Shown here: in pieces, positions 1 through 8,943 of the stretch | Numbering within the stretch: the first letter of the stretch is position 1 | Layout: the number at the start of each line of letters is the position of its first letter | Source of the DNA: an uncultured Peptococcaceae bacterium | GTDB lineage: Bacteria; Bacillota; Limnochordia; Darwinibacteriales; Darwinibacteriaceae | NCBI GenBank assembly: GCA_937988745.1 | Contig: CALKAR010000316.1 | Location: forward strand, 1 to 61,069 | DNA: 61,069 bases | Reading direction: 5' to 3' | The notes under the pieces: model-generated | Databases searched by the model: none | What the model was told of the DNA's origin: nothing | The model's input: only the letters and a program-made list of their open reading frames with translations | Translations under genes and position numbers: made by a program

Positions 1-1
1 G

Positions 2-661
2 GTCTGGACCATCGGGACTGGTGATAACGCTGTAACTATCGAGTTTGAAAAAGCTATAAAAGCTGGCGAAAAGCTTGAAGCTGTCGGCACTGGTTCTGAG
101 ATGCGGTTAACTATGAAGGAGAGCCTTGCAGATGGCACCATCACCTTTAACAGCGACGGCACTTTTTCGTCAGCGCCTGACGCCGAGGTTAAACTTAACC
201 CAGCATTAGCTGACAGCATGACTATCGCACTGGATTTTTCCCAGTTTACACATTATGCCGACAGCATGACGGCCAAGTTCTTGAGCCAGAACGGCTATAC
301 GAATGGTACTTTGGAGAGCTTCTCTATTGACCAAAACGGGCGTATCGTGGGAAGTTTCTCGAATGGATTGACCCGCAATCTCGGTCAAGTAGCACTAGCT
401 CGGTTCACCAACCCAGCTGGCTTAGAGCGCACCGGTTCCACAATGTTTGTTGAATCGGCTAACTCTGGACAAGCCCAGCTTGGTGCTGCTGGAGTCCCTG
501 GTTTTGGAAACATTTCACCAAGCGCATTGGAGATGTCCAATGTGGATTTGAGTGAGGAATTCACAGATATGATTATTACGCAGAGAGGTTTCCAGGCCAA
601 CTCTCGCATTATCACATCATCTGATGAAATGCTGCAGGAATTGGTCAATCTCAAGCGGTAA
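2..661 (+). CDS. flgE: Flagellar hook protein FlgE, C-terminal part (5' partial)
   Basis: The reading frame is open from the window edge, so only the last ~219 residues are seen. The C-terminus carries the FlgE/F/G family signature: a VDLSEEFTDMI segment, then QRGFQANSRIITSSDEML and a short tail. This is the C-terminal helix that forms the inner coiled-coil tube of rod and hook. The preceding part resembles the FlgE D1/D2 region. FlgE polymerises into the extracellular hook after export by the flagellar type III apparatus. Its position directly before motA-motB-fliL matches clostridial flagellar operons, although the small flbD gene often found after flgE is absent. Internal ATG codons such as the one at 101 are not the start. 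FlgF or FlgG are less likely given this context. Confidence 0.85.
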   Translation, partial: VWTIGTGDNAVTIEFEKAIKAGEKLEAVGTGSEMRLTMKESLADGTITFNSDGTFSSAPDAEVKLNPALADSMTIALDFSQFTHYADSMTAKFLSQNGYTNGTLESFSIDQNGRIVGSFSNGLTRNLGQVALARFTNPAGLERTGSTMFVESANSGQAQLGAAGVPGFGNISPSALEMSNVDLSEEFTDMIITQRGFQANSRIITSSDEMLQELVNLKR

Positions 662-667
662 TCCGTT

Positions 668-690
668 TGGGGCCGCGGCATGCGGCCCCA
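668..690 (+). other. Perfect hairpin between flgE and motA
   Basis: A 9-bp perfect inverted repeat (TGGGGCCGC / GCGGCCCCA, loop GGCAT) lies just after the flgE stop. No T-run follows, so it is not a classical intrinsic terminator. It may stabilise the flgE mRNA end or mark a processing point that sets hook versus motor protein dosage. The structure is seen directly; the role is inference. Confidence 0.5.
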
Positions 691-721
691 CACCTAAATT
701 GATTATGGAGAGGTTGAACCC

Positions 722-1525
722 ATGGATATTGCATCAGTAGTTGGTATTATTATGGGCACCGTTCTCCTCATCGTTGGTATGATGCTCGAGGGAGAACTGC
801 GACTTTTTTGGAGCTTTTCCAGCATTCTCATCGTCTTTGGAGGTACGTTCGCATCGGTATTTATCGGTTTCTCAATGAATGATATGAGAAATGCACTTAG
901 TTTAGTGAGAATTGCCTTTACAGATCAAGGAACTGATCGAGGACGAGAAATTATCTCCACTCTCGTAAATTTCGCCGAAATTTCCCGTCGCGAGGGCCTG
1001 CTCGCCCTTGAAGAGCGTGCTCAGGCCGTAGATGAGCCCTTTCTGCAGAAGGGTATCCAGCTTGTAGTAGACGGAACTGATCCCGAACTGGTCCGCAATG
1101 TTCTCGAAATTGAAGTGGCGTCAATGGAAGAACGGCACAGCATCGGTCACCGCATCTTTGATCAGATGGCTGCGTTTGCACCAGGATATGGTATGATCGG
1201 AACTCTGATTGGACTCATTGTTATGCTGGCCGAGTTAGACAACCCCGATGCCATTGGCAGTGGTATGGCTGTAGCCTTGATCACAACGTTCTATGGTTCG
1301 ATCGCATCAAACTTCGTATTTCTTCCGATAGCTTCGAAACTTCGGCTGAAGACCGAGCAGGAAGTAATGATGAAGGAGATCATGATTGAAGGCATCTTGT
1401 CTATTCAGGCTGGAGAAAACCCACGCATCGTAGAGGAAAAGCTCAAATCGTTCTTCCCTCCCAGCTACTTTGCTTCTCAACCGGAAGGGGCACCTGAAGT
1501 AGAGGGAGTGACGGTACGTGCGTAG
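722..1525 (+). CDS. motA: Flagellar motor stator protein MotA
   Basis: Membrane stator subunit that, with MotB, conducts ions to drive flagellar rotation. The 267 residues are typical for MotA. Two N-terminal membrane segments (about 5-24 and 30-50) are followed by a cytoplasmic loop rich in charged residues, then two more membrane segments. The third contains the PGYGMIGTLIG motif with the conserved proline, and the fourth ends with FLPIASKL. ATG 722 is preceded by GGAGAGG. The gene overlaps motB by 8 nt, implying translational coupling. It is distinct from the MotA/TolQ/ExbB relative at 55509, which is shorter and paired with ExbD. Confidence 0.93.
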   Translation: MDIASVVGIIMGTVLLIVGMMLEGELRLFWSFSSILIVFGGTFASVFIGFSMNDMRNALSLVRIAFTDQGTDRGREIISTLVNFAEISRREGLLALEERAQAVDEPFLQKGIQLVVDGTDPELVRNVLEIEVASMEERHSIGHRIFDQMAAFAPGYGMIGTLIGLIVMLAELDNPDAIGSGMAVALITTFYGSIASNFVFLPIASKLRLKTEQEVMMKEIMIEGILSIQAGENPRIVEEKLKSFFPPSYFASQPEGAPEVEGVTVRA

Positions 1526-2228
1526 AAGAAGGAAGCGCGATGAAGGTTCCTCGGGCGGTACTTGGTTGACTACATATGCGGACATGATGACCCTGCTCTT
1601 GTCCTTTTTTGTTCTGCTGTTCGCGTTTTCGAGCATCGATGCCGGCAACTTCCAGGCAATCGTCAGGTCTCTCCAGCAGGGATTCGGTATTCTCCAGAGT
1701 GGCACCTCGATAATCGGCGACGACATTGCCATGGTTTCTCCTGGCGATTTAGGTCTGCAGCAGCTAAACAGTATCTTTGATAGACTTGCTACCTACCTCG
1801 ACTCGGAAGCGATTCCTGGCGTCAGCCTAGAAATGGATGAACGGGGTGTAACCATTCGGTTTGCTGATCAAGTGTTCTTTGACTTAGGTAAGGCAGACCT
1901 CAAACCTGAAGCACGCCGGATTTTAGACAGTGTTGCTCCAACGCTCAAGGATCTGCCGAATCCTATTCGGGTTGAGGGGCATACCGATAACTTGCCAATT
2001 AACAACGTCGAGTTTGCTTCAAACTGGGAGCTGAGTGTCAGGCGGGCAACTAATGTAGTTCGCTACCTGATAGAAGAAAAAGGTTTTGATCCGGAGAACC
2101 TCTCAGCAGCAGGTTATGCTGAGTACAGGCCTCTGCGGCCAAATGACACTCCAGAAAACCGTGCTTTGAACCGTCGCGTTGACATTGTAATTATGAACAT
2201 CGATTTGTGGGATGAAGAACCGAATTGA
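1518..2228 (+). CDS. motB: Flagellar motor stator protein MotB
   Basis: Stator partner of MotA that anchors the complex to peptidoglycan. The GTG start overlaps the motA end, with GAGGGAG just upstream. A basic N-terminus is followed by one membrane segment starting TYADMMTLLLSFF; Asp22 is the expected ion-binding aspartate. The C-terminal half is an OmpA-like peptidoglycan-binding domain with GHTDN and the NRALNRRVDI motif. Length (236 aa) is normal. Whether the motor uses protons or sodium cannot be decided from this sequence alone. Confidence 0.93.
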   Translation: MRRRRKRDEGSSGGTWLTTYADMMTLLLSFFVLLFAFSSIDAGNFQAIVRSLQQGFGILQSGTSIIGDDIAMVSPGDLGLQQLNSIFDRLATYLDSEAIPGVSLEMDERGVTIRFADQVFFDLGKADLKPEARRILDSVAPTLKDLPNPIRVEGHTDNLPINNVEFASNWELSVRRATNVVRYLIEEKGFDPENLSAAGYAEYRPLRPNDTPENRALNRRVDIVIMNIDLWDEEPN

Positions 2229-2243
2229 GGATGGTGAGCCCAA

Positions 2244-2708
2244 TTGGCAAAAAAAGTAGAACTGGATCTGAAGGTTATTATTGGCATTATAGCGTTAGTC
2301 ATCATCGCTGCCGTGGGAAGCGCCTATTCAACTTTCATTATCTTCAGCAGGGGAAGCGCCCCCGCAGATCAAAACCAAGCTGCTTCAGAGAGCAAGCGGG
2401 AAATTGGTCCTATCTTTGATGCCGGAGAATTTATGGTGAACCTGATGCCATCTGGTGCCCAGCCGCATTATATCCGGACAGGCATCATGTTGGAAGGATC
2501 GAAGGAAGAAGTCGTTGACGAACTGGACAAACGGACTCCACAGGTAAGAGATTTGGTCATCAAGCTCCTTCGGCTGTGCACCGTTGAAGAACTGCGAACT
2601 GCTAACGGTTTAGACAACCTGCGAACCGAAATCATTACCGGCATCAATGATCTCTTAATATCTGGGGAAGTAATTGATCTCTACTTCGTTGATCTAATTG
2701 TACAATAG
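2244..2708 (+). CDS. fliL: Flagellar basal body-associated protein FliL
   Basis: Single-pass membrane protein that surrounds and supports the stator. A short basic N-terminus is followed by a membrane segment (about residues 10-32), a linker rich in polar residues, and the FliL periplasmic domain (GEFMVNLMPSGAQPHYIRTGI onward). It has 154 residues, as usual. The TTG start at 2244 follows a GGTGAG ribosome-binding site; no ATG is available near the N-terminus. It lies 15 nt after motB and before the switch protein gene, the conserved order in Firmicutes. Confidence 0.88.
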   Translation: MAKKVELDLKVIIGIIALVIIAAVGSAYSTFIIFSRGSAPADQNQAASESKREIGPIFDAGEFMVNLMPSGAQPHYIRTGIMLEGSKEEVVDELDKRTPQVRDLVIKLLRLCTVEELRTANGLDNLRTEIITGINDLLISGEVIDLYFVDLIVQ

Positions 2709-2730
2709 GGCTTGGTAGAAAGGAGTTACT

Positions 2731-3699
2731 ATGGCTGATTCCATTCTCTCGCAAGCTGAAATAGATGCACTCCTGCGTCGGAGTGCTTCAGCCGAGCCGA
2801 ATAAACAGCTTACCTCAGCATTTTCCGCGGCGCTTGAATCTGTAGCTAGACATTTTCAGGTGCTTATTCCTCATGCCGTCAACATCGAGGGTCCTTACGT
2901 CGAACAAGTCCAGCAGAAACTAGACGTACTTTTTATTGAGGACGTATTCATGCTGCCCATGTCAGTAGGCCAGGGGGAGTTCTTTGGCTTCATGGCAGTT
3001 TCCGAAGCAGAATATACCGCGGCCAGCTTCGGCGGAAGTGTTGACTGGGCACTGCAGACCATTTTTGAAGGCTGGATCAAGCACCTTTCCGAAGGATTTT
3101 CTGAAATCAGTGGCAAATATAAACCCTACCATCTTGGTGAGGCAGTCCGCGTTTCTCATAAAGACCTGGGTCAGCTGCCGGTTGAAGAAGGCAGCCTCTT
3201 GGTGCGCCATGCTGTATGCTGGAGCGAGAACTGCGTAGAAATCTGCTTCTTTATTCGAGGGTCCAAGGTCGGTTCGCTTCTTCAGGAAGCTGAGCCAGCG
3301 GTAGTTCAAAGCAGCCGGCCGCCGCTCAGAGGCAGGGCTACATCAAGCCACAGCCTCTCGCCAGCAGCACCACAGCTGCCCGTTAGAACCGCAGTTTTTG
3401 CGGAACTAACAGTACCAGATCCATCTGATGTTGATTTACCGCTGGACCTGGTAGAAGATGTAACCCTCGACGTCATTGTTGAGCTAGGTCATACCACTAT
3501 GACTCTGCACGAGCTTATGGAATTAGAGCCGAATACAACGTTTGCGCTTCACCGTCCAGCTGGCGATCCCGTTGACGTCTACGTAAGCGGCCAATGCATT
3601 GCTAGGGCAGAAGTGACTGTGGTAGACGATCGCTTCGGCATTCGGATTCTCGACATCGTTCCAGAAGAAGAACGGATTCGAGAGTTCAACGGTAGGTGA
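2731..3699 (+). CDS. fliY: FliY-type flagellar motor switch protein with degenerate CheC domain
   Basis: C-ring switch component of 322 residues. The N-terminus (SILSQAEIDALLRR, residues 4-17) is the CheY-binding motif shared by FliM and FliY. The middle (about 30-205) aligns by pattern with the CheC-like domain of FliY, but the two E-x-x-N phosphatase signatures are not preserved: the first helix reads SAALESVARHF and the second FEGWIKHLSEGFSEISG, with no catalytic Asn. A low-complexity linker (about 205-235) leads to a C-terminal SpoA (FliN) domain (about 240-315). No fliM precedes it. It probably builds the ring but may not dephosphorylate CheY-P. FliM is a weaker alternative because the FliM middle domain is not recognisable. 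Confidence 0.8.
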   Translation: MADSILSQAEIDALLRRSASAEPNKQLTSAFSAALESVARHFQVLIPHAVNIEGPYVEQVQQKLDVLFIEDVFMLPMSVGQGEFFGFMAVSEAEYTAASFGGSVDWALQTIFEGWIKHLSEGFSEISGKYKPYHLGEAVRVSHKDLGQLPVEEGSLLVRHAVCWSENCVEICFFIRGSKVGSLLQEAEPAVVQSSRPPLRGRATSSHSLSPAAPQLPVRTAVFAELTVPDPSDVDLPLDLVEDVTLDVIVELGHTTMTLHELMELEPNTTFALHRPAGDPVDVYVSGQCIARAEVTVVDDRFGIRILDIVPEEERIREFNGR

Positions 3700-3983
3700 C
3701 AGGCGTGGACAGTTTATTGATCCTGGGACTTGTTCGAGTTGTAGTTGTGCTGGCAATCTTGGCTCCAGCTGTTTATCTAGCGACTCGGTGGTATGGGCGC
3801 CGTCACACTAAAGGTACCAGCATCCACGTGAAAGAAGTTATGCCACTAGGAGTCAATCGGGCGCTGTATGTCATTGAATGGGACAAGCGCCGCTATCTTC
3901 TTGGTGTGACACCTCAAGCAGTTACGCTGATTGATTCGAGTGATAAAGCAGCAAGCAGCCTCAAGAACGGAGAGGAAATGTAG
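3696..3983 (+). CDS. fliO: Flagellar biosynthesis protein FliO (FliZ)
   Basis: Small membrane protein (95 aa) that assists FliP assembly in the flagellar export gate. One membrane helix (about residues 6-28) is followed by a basic segment and a short cytoplasmic FliO domain (HVKEVMPLGVNRALYVIEWDKRRYLLGVTPQ). The GTG at 3696 overlaps the fliY stop by 4 nt. An in-frame GTG at 3705 has AGGTG at better spacing and could be the real start. Identity rests on the domain pattern and on its place immediately before fliP. Confidence 0.82.
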   Translation: MTGVDSLLILGLVRVVVVLAILAPAVYLATRWYGRRHTKGTSIHVKEVMPLGVNRALYVIEWDKRRYLLGVTPQAVTLIDSSDKAASSLKNGEEM

Positions 3984-4684
3984 TGGGCTTTTTTTTGCAG
4001 ACAAATATACCTATTCCGCGGATTGATATCGGGATAGGTGCAGCAGAAGGACCGCAGGATGTTGCAGTTACTCTGCAGATACTCCTAGTTCTAACGATAT
4101 TGACACTGGCACCTGCCATTCTAACCCTTTTGACGTCTTTTACCAGAACGGTTATTGTGCTCTCTTTAATTAGAAACGCCCTGGGAACAAACCAGGTACC
4201 TCCGAATCAGGTCTTAATTGGTCTAGCGCTTTTTCTGACCGCATTTATCATGGCTCCAGTTTTCAGTGCCGTTTATACTGAGGCGGTTGTGCCCTATATG
4301 AACGGCGAGCTAGCCTTTGAGGATGCCTTATCGATCGGTCTCGAACCCATTCGTGATTTTATGTTTTCTCACACGCGAGAAAGGGACTTGGAGATGTTTA
4401 TCAATATGCGGGGTCAGGATAGACCTGCCACGCGCGCCGATGTCGATACTCTGACCTTGATTCCGGCATTTGTGATATCTGAGCTCAAAACTGCGTTTCA
4501 GCTCGGATTTGTGCTGTTTATACCTTTCTTAGTGATTGACATGATCGTGGCCAGCACCCTGATGGCAATGGGTATGATGATGCTGCCGCCAGTCATGATA
4601 TCACTGCCTTTTAAGATATTGCTGTTTGTTTTAGTTGACGGATGGCATCTAGTAGTTCGTTCGCTGCTCAGCAGCTTTTCGTAA
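3983..4684 (+). CDS. fliP: Flagellar type III export gate protein FliP
   Basis: Core membrane subunit of the flagellar export gate, forming a helical pore with FliQ and FliR. It contains the FliP signature TSFTRTVIVLSLIRNALGTN followed by QVPPNQVLIGLALFLTAF, and four hydrophobic segments. Length is 233 aa. The GTG start shares one base with the fliO stop. The N-terminal hydrophobic stretch (about 28-48) is part of the mature gate rather than a clear cleavable signal. Confidence 0.94.
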   Translation: MGFFLQTNIPIPRIDIGIGAAEGPQDVAVTLQILLVLTILTLAPAILTLLTSFTRTVIVLSLIRNALGTNQVPPNQVLIGLALFLTAFIMAPVFSAVYTEAVVPYMNGELAFEDALSIGLEPIRDFMFSHTRERDLEMFINMRGQDRPATRADVDTLTLIPAFVISELKTAFQLGFVLFIPFLVIDMIVASTLMAMGMMMLPPVMISLPFKILLFVLVDGWHLVVRSLLSSFS

Positions 4685-4702
4685 TTCAAGGATGTGTAAA
4701 AA

Positions 4703-4972
4703 ATGACAGAGACAGTGGTAATCAATCTAGGCCAGGAAGCCCTAAAAACAGTGCTCTTGGTAGCTGGACCCCCGCTGGGTTTAGGTATCTTAGTCGGTCT
4801 GCTCGTCAGCATTTTTCAAGCAACGACGCAGATTCAAGAGCAGACTTTAACGTTTGTTCCCAAGATTATCGCGGTCTTGGTTTCCATTGTAGTCTTTGGT
4901 TCATGGATGCTCCGCATCTTGATTGATTTTGGCGAAAGACTGCTGGGGAACCTGCATCTGTATATCTCATAA
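4703..4972 (+). CDS. fliQ: Flagellar type III export gate protein FliQ
   Basis: 89-residue export gate subunit with two membrane helices (about 16-38 and 52-74) joined by the conserved loop SIFQATTQIQEQTLTFVPKI, diagnostic for FliQ. It assembles around the FliP-FliR pore. ATG 4703 follows the fliP stop by 18 nt. Length and position are exactly as expected. Confidence 0.94.
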   Translation: MTETVVINLGQEALKTVLLVAGPPLGLGILVGLLVSIFQATTQIQEQTLTFVPKIIAVLVSIVVFGSWMLRILIDFGERLLGNLHLYIS

Positions 4973-4987
4973 GCAGGGGAGAGAAAG

Positions 4988-5764
4988 ATGCCCATACCAG
5001 AGCCCGCAGTTCAATTCGCCCTGGTGCTGATTCGCATTACCACATTTTTTGTTGTTTCTCCGGTATTTAATCGACGGAATATTCCCAGTACCACCACGAT
5101 TGGTTTCAGCGCCCTGCTGGCGCTAATTGTGCTGCCAAACCTTAATCCGAGTAGGCTGCCTGTTTTGTCGGTGGGGACTTTGCTTGTTCTTACTCTGCAC
5201 GAAGTGGCGGTAGGCCTTCTTTTGGGCTTGCTTGTACTGATTGCTTTTGGAATTTTGCAGTTTGCCGGCCAGTTGACAGACGTGCCAATCGGCTTTGGAA
5301 TGGCAAGTGTTTTCGATCCAGCGACCGGCATGCAGATGCCTGTATTCTCACAATTCTACTACATTTTGGCTGTGCTGCTTTTTTTTGCTATAGATGGCCA
5401 CTTGTGGCTTGTACAAGCTTTGACAGAAAGCTACGCGACGATCCCACTGCTGGGCTTTATCGATGTGGAGATTACTTTTAACACAGTGATGTCATTAGCG
5501 CAGGAATTGTTTCATATCGGCATGAAAATATCGCTTCCGGTCATCGCTACGATCCTTCTGGTGGATATCGGATTGGGCATAGTGGTGCGAGCTGTACCAC
5601 AGATAAATGTGTTTGTCATTGGGTTCCCGATTAAAATCTTCGTCGGGATGCTTATCATTGCTTTGGCAGTACCTGCGTACGTAGCGGGAGTCAGCAGAAT
5701 TTTCGCCTACGATGGACTCCTCATGACTTACCTGCGCACTATTTTACAAGCAGGGGGTGGTTGA
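4988..5764 (+). CDS. fliR: Flagellar type III export gate protein FliR
   Basis: 258-residue polytopic protein that caps the FliPQ helical pore. About six hydrophobic helices are seen, with the FliR features FFVVSPVFNRRNIP near the N-terminus and GFPIKIFVGMLIIALAVP near the C-terminus. The start ATG 4988 follows a GGGGAGAG ribosome-binding site. It ends one base before flhB, so the two are probably translationally coupled. It is a separate gene and not fused to flhB, unlike in some clostridia. Confidence 0.93.
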   Translation: MPIPEPAVQFALVLIRITTFFVVSPVFNRRNIPSTTTIGFSALLALIVLPNLNPSRLPVLSVGTLLVLTLHEVAVGLLLGLLVLIAFGILQFAGQLTDVPIGFGMASVFDPATGMQMPVFSQFYYILAVLLFFAIDGHLWLVQALTESYATIPLLGFIDVEITFNTVMSLAQELFHIGMKISLPVIATILLVDIGLGIVVRAVPQINVFVIGFPIKIFVGMLIIALAVPAYVAGVSRIFAYDGLLMTYLRTILQAGGG

Positions 5765-6856
5765 GTGCTAGACAAGCGGATCAACCTCCAATTGTTCGCT
5801 GGCGAAAAGACAGAACCAGCGACCCCCAGGCGGCGAGAAGAAGCCCGCAAAAAGGGACAGGTAGCTAAGAGTGGCGAAGTAAGCATTGCCGTGATGGTCC
5901 TAGTGGGGTTTATAGTTGTTGATGCTCTGGGGCCTTTTATCGCAGGTGAGGCCAAATCTTTGGTAGTACATTTCCTGCAGAACCTTCACGAGTGGGATGG
6001 AACCATTGGCGGCCTGCAGGAAATATTCTTCACTGCCCTGCGAACGGGCGCAATTGTTGTCCTTCCTATTCTGGTTATTCTAGCTGTGTTTTCGTTTGCA
6101 TCGCAGGCACTTCAGGTAGGTTTCATGGCAACTCCCGAATCCATCATGCCGAAGTTTACCCGCATCAACCCAATTGAAGGATTGAAGCGGATTTTTTCTA
6201 AACGGGCCTTTGTAGAACTTATTAAGTCTGTTTTTAAGATCAGCATCGTGGGATATATGGTTTATAAGCAGCTGATAAACGCTGTTCCGTGGCTTATAGG
6301 GTTGGGTTTTTCCGACCTGCGTCAAAGTTTCCTGTTAGTAATCGATGCTGTAACAAACATGGCCATCCGTATTGGAATATTCCTTTTGGTACTTGCGGCT
6401 GCAGATTATCTCTACCAACGATGGGAGTTTGAACAGAGCATCAGAATGAGCAAACAAGAAATAAAGGAAGAGCTGCGGCAGACCGAGGGAGATCCATTGG
6501 TGCGATCCAAAATTCGGCAGAGGCAGCGGCAAATGGCGGCGAGCCGCATGATGGCTGCTGTTCCTACCGCCGATGTGGTGGTTACCAACCCGACCCACTA
6601 TGCTGTCGCCCTGCGGTATGATGCAGAAGATATGCATGCTCCTCAAGTAGTAGCCAAAGGTATGGGACATGTAGCACAAAAGATCAAAGAACTCGCCCAA
6701 GAAAATGACATTACAGTTGTATCGAAACCTGAATTAGCACGAGCCCTGTATAAGACGACTGAGGTGGGACAGGAGATTCCTCCCGATCTGTATCCCGCGG
6801 TTGCAGAGCTATTAGCCTTTGTATATCGACTGCGGCGGAGAGCGGCTCAGGTTTAA
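5765..6856 (+). CDS. flhB: Flagellar export specificity switch protein FlhB
   Basis: Substrate-specificity switch of the flagellar export apparatus. The N-terminus has the typical EKTEPATPRRREEARKKGQV motif, then four membrane helices, a charged linker (MSKQEIKEELRQTEGDP) and the cytoplasmic domain. The self-cleavage site NPTH is intact at residues 275-278. Length is 363 aa, normal. The GTG start abuts the fliR stop directly. Confidence 0.95.
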   Translation: MLDKRINLQLFAGEKTEPATPRRREEARKKGQVAKSGEVSIAVMVLVGFIVVDALGPFIAGEAKSLVVHFLQNLHEWDGTIGGLQEIFFTALRTGAIVVLPILVILAVFSFASQALQVGFMATPESIMPKFTRINPIEGLKRIFSKRAFVELIKSVFKISIVGYMVYKQLINAVPWLIGLGFSDLRQSFLLVIDAVTNMAIRIGIFLLVLAAADYLYQRWEFEQSIRMSKQEIKEELRQTEGDPLVRSKIRQRQRQMAASRMMAAVPTADVVVTNPTHYAVALRYDAEDMHAPQVVAKGMGHVAQKIKELAQENDITVVSKPELARALYKTTEVGQEIPPDLYPAVAELLAFVYRLRRRAAQV

Positions 6857-6873
6857 GCGAAGGGATGTTATAA

Positions 6874-8943
6874 ATGGCAAAACCCGCATCGTTTATGAGC
6901 AGAGCATCACAATTGAGTGATCTGACAGTCATCGTCGGAGTGGTATTAATAGTAGTTATGATGGTCATACCACTGCCGCCGGCAATCTTAGACCTTCTGC
7001 TGGCGCTGAATATGAGCTTGTCGCTTCTTCTAATTCTGCTCACTATGAACGTGGTTGAACCGCTAGAAATTGCGGCCTTTCCATCTATAGTCTTGATCAT
7101 GACTCTGTTTCGTGCGGCCTTGAACGTGTCTTCAAGCCGCCTCATTCTGCTTACGGGAAATCCTGGTAAGATTATTACTGCGTTCGGTCAGTTTGTTGTG
7201 GGCGGCAACTATGTCGTAGGATTTGTTATCTTCTTAATCCTCGTAATTGTACAGTTCATGGTTATCACGAGAGGTGCCGAGCGCGTCGCGGAAGTTGCTG
7301 CTCGATTTACACTCGACGCGATGCCTGGTAAACAGATGAGTATTGACGCCGACCTCAACGCCGGTCTGATTACAGAATCTGAAGCTCGCGCTCGACGGCG
7401 TGCGGTTGAGAGGGAAGCAGATTTCTACGGTTCCATGGATGGTGCCTCCAAGTTCGTCAAAGGCGACGCCATTGTGTCGATTATTATTACGTTAATCAAC
7501 CTAATTGGCGGTTTTGCAGTCGGAATACTGCAGCGCGGTCTCAGTTTCGACCAAGCCCTCACCCGATACACACTCCTTACAGTGGGCGATGGGCTTGTCT
7601 CACAGATTCCGGCCCTCTTGGTTTCTACCGCTACCGGTATTATCATTACTCGGGCAGCGTCAGAAAACAATCTCGGGTATGAAATCTCGCGGCAGATGCT
7701 CGCGAACCGTAAGGTACTTCTCACAGCTGGTGGCATTATTTCGGTTTTCGGATTGGTACCTGGGCTGCCAACCCTGCCATTTCTAACCCTGGGGGTTATC
7801 TGTGGACTGTTAGGTTATTACACCGGTCCCGCTGATGCTGTACCTGAAGCCGAGGAAGCCGCCGAAGAGCAGGCAATCGCTGAAGAAGGCCGCAACCCCG
7901 AGCAGCTGGTTTCCCTTCTGCAGGTTGATCCAATTGAACTGGAAATTGGCTATGGGCTTATTCCCCTGGTCGATTCAGGACAAGGCGGAGACATGCTTGA
8001 TCGTATCAGCATGATCCGCCGGCAGTGTGCCCTTGAATTGGGACTTTTGGTTCCGGTCATCCGAATTCGCGACAACCTGCAGCTTCCACCTGGTGCTTAT
8101 GTTGTAAAGATCAAAGGAATCCAGGTAGCGAAGGGCGAACTAATGACTAATCACTATTTAGCTATGGACGCTGGTGGTGTTACTGAAAGAGTAGAGGGTA
8201 TCCCTACCACAGAACCGGCATTTGGACTGGATGCGCTCTGGATCAGTGCATCTGAGCGCGAGAAAGCTGAGTATGCAGGGTATACAGTTGTAGATGCTCC
8301 CGCGGTATTAGCAACTCATCTTACAGAGATTATTCGTTCTCACGCTCCCGACCTTCTCGGGCGGCAGGAAGCGAAGACACTCATTGATGGGCTGCGCGCC
8401 GAGTACTCGGCCGTTGTGGAGGAGCTCATTCCTAATCTAATGACCTTAGGAGAGGTTCAGAAAGTTCTGCAGAATCTGCTGCGCGAGGGTGTGCCGATCC
8501 GTAATATGGTCACCATTTTAGAAACACTTGCTGATACTGCGCCCTTAACAAAGGATACAGACATTCTCACAGAATATGTGAGAGAGGCTCTGGGAAGGCA
8601 GATCACAAACATGTATCTCGAGGAGGACGTCCTCCACGTACTCACACTCAGCCCAGAGTGGGAAGAAGCCATCAACGCTTCTATAGAATATACAGAACGG
8701 GGTATGGTAATCAATTTCGATCCCCGTCTGCTGCAGACGTTGTTCGTACAGTTGGGTAAGGCGTTGGAGCAGCATCCACTGCCGCATCCAATCGTGCTGG
8801 CCGCACCACAAATTCGACCAGCACTAAAACATCTAACTCAGCGTGCCATACCAAAGCTGATTGTTCTCTCTTACAATGAGATTACTCCTGATATAGAAGT
8901 GCAGGCCCATGGGGTGGTGAAGTGGATCAACAATGAGGGTTAA
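6874..8943 (+). CDS. flhA: Flagellar export gate protein FlhA
   Basis: Large export gate subunit of 689 residues: about eight N-terminal membrane helices (to about residue 320), an acidic linker with an EAEEAAEEQAIAEEG stretch, then the cytoplasmic domain that forms a nonameric ring and docks chaperone-substrate complexes. The FHIPEP family signature is present around RFTLDAMPGKQMSIDADLNAG. ATG 6874 follows AAGGGATG. The last 11 nt overlap flhF in another frame. Confidence 0.95.
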   Translation: MAKPASFMSRASQLSDLTVIVGVVLIVVMMVIPLPPAILDLLLALNMSLSLLLILLTMNVVEPLEIAAFPSIVLIMTLFRAALNVSSSRLILLTGNPGKIITAFGQFVVGGNYVVGFVIFLILVIVQFMVITRGAERVAEVAARFTLDAMPGKQMSIDADLNAGLITESEARARRRAVEREADFYGSMDGASKFVKGDAIVSIIITLINLIGGFAVGILQRGLSFDQALTRYTLLTVGDGLVSQIPALLVSTATGIIITRAASENNLGYEISRQMLANRKVLLTAGGIISVFGLVPGLPTLPFLTLGVICGLLGYYTGPADAVPEAEEAAEEQAIAEEGRNPEQLVSLLQVDPIELEIGYGLIPLVDSGQGGDMLDRISMIRRQCALELGLLVPVIRIRDNLQLPPGAYVVKIKGIQVAKGELMTNHYLAMDAGGVTERVEGIPTTEPAFGLDALWISASEREKAEYAGYTVVDAPAVLATHLTEIIRSHAPDLLGRQEAKTLIDGLRAEYSAVVEELIPNLMTLGEVQKVLQNLLREGVPIRNMVTILETLADTAPLTKDTDILTEYVREALGRQITNMYLEEDVLHVLTLSPEWEEAINASIEYTERGMVINFDPRLLQTLFVQLGKALEQHPLPHPIVLAAPQIRPALKHLTQRAIPKLIVLSYNEITPDIEVQAHGVVKWINNEG

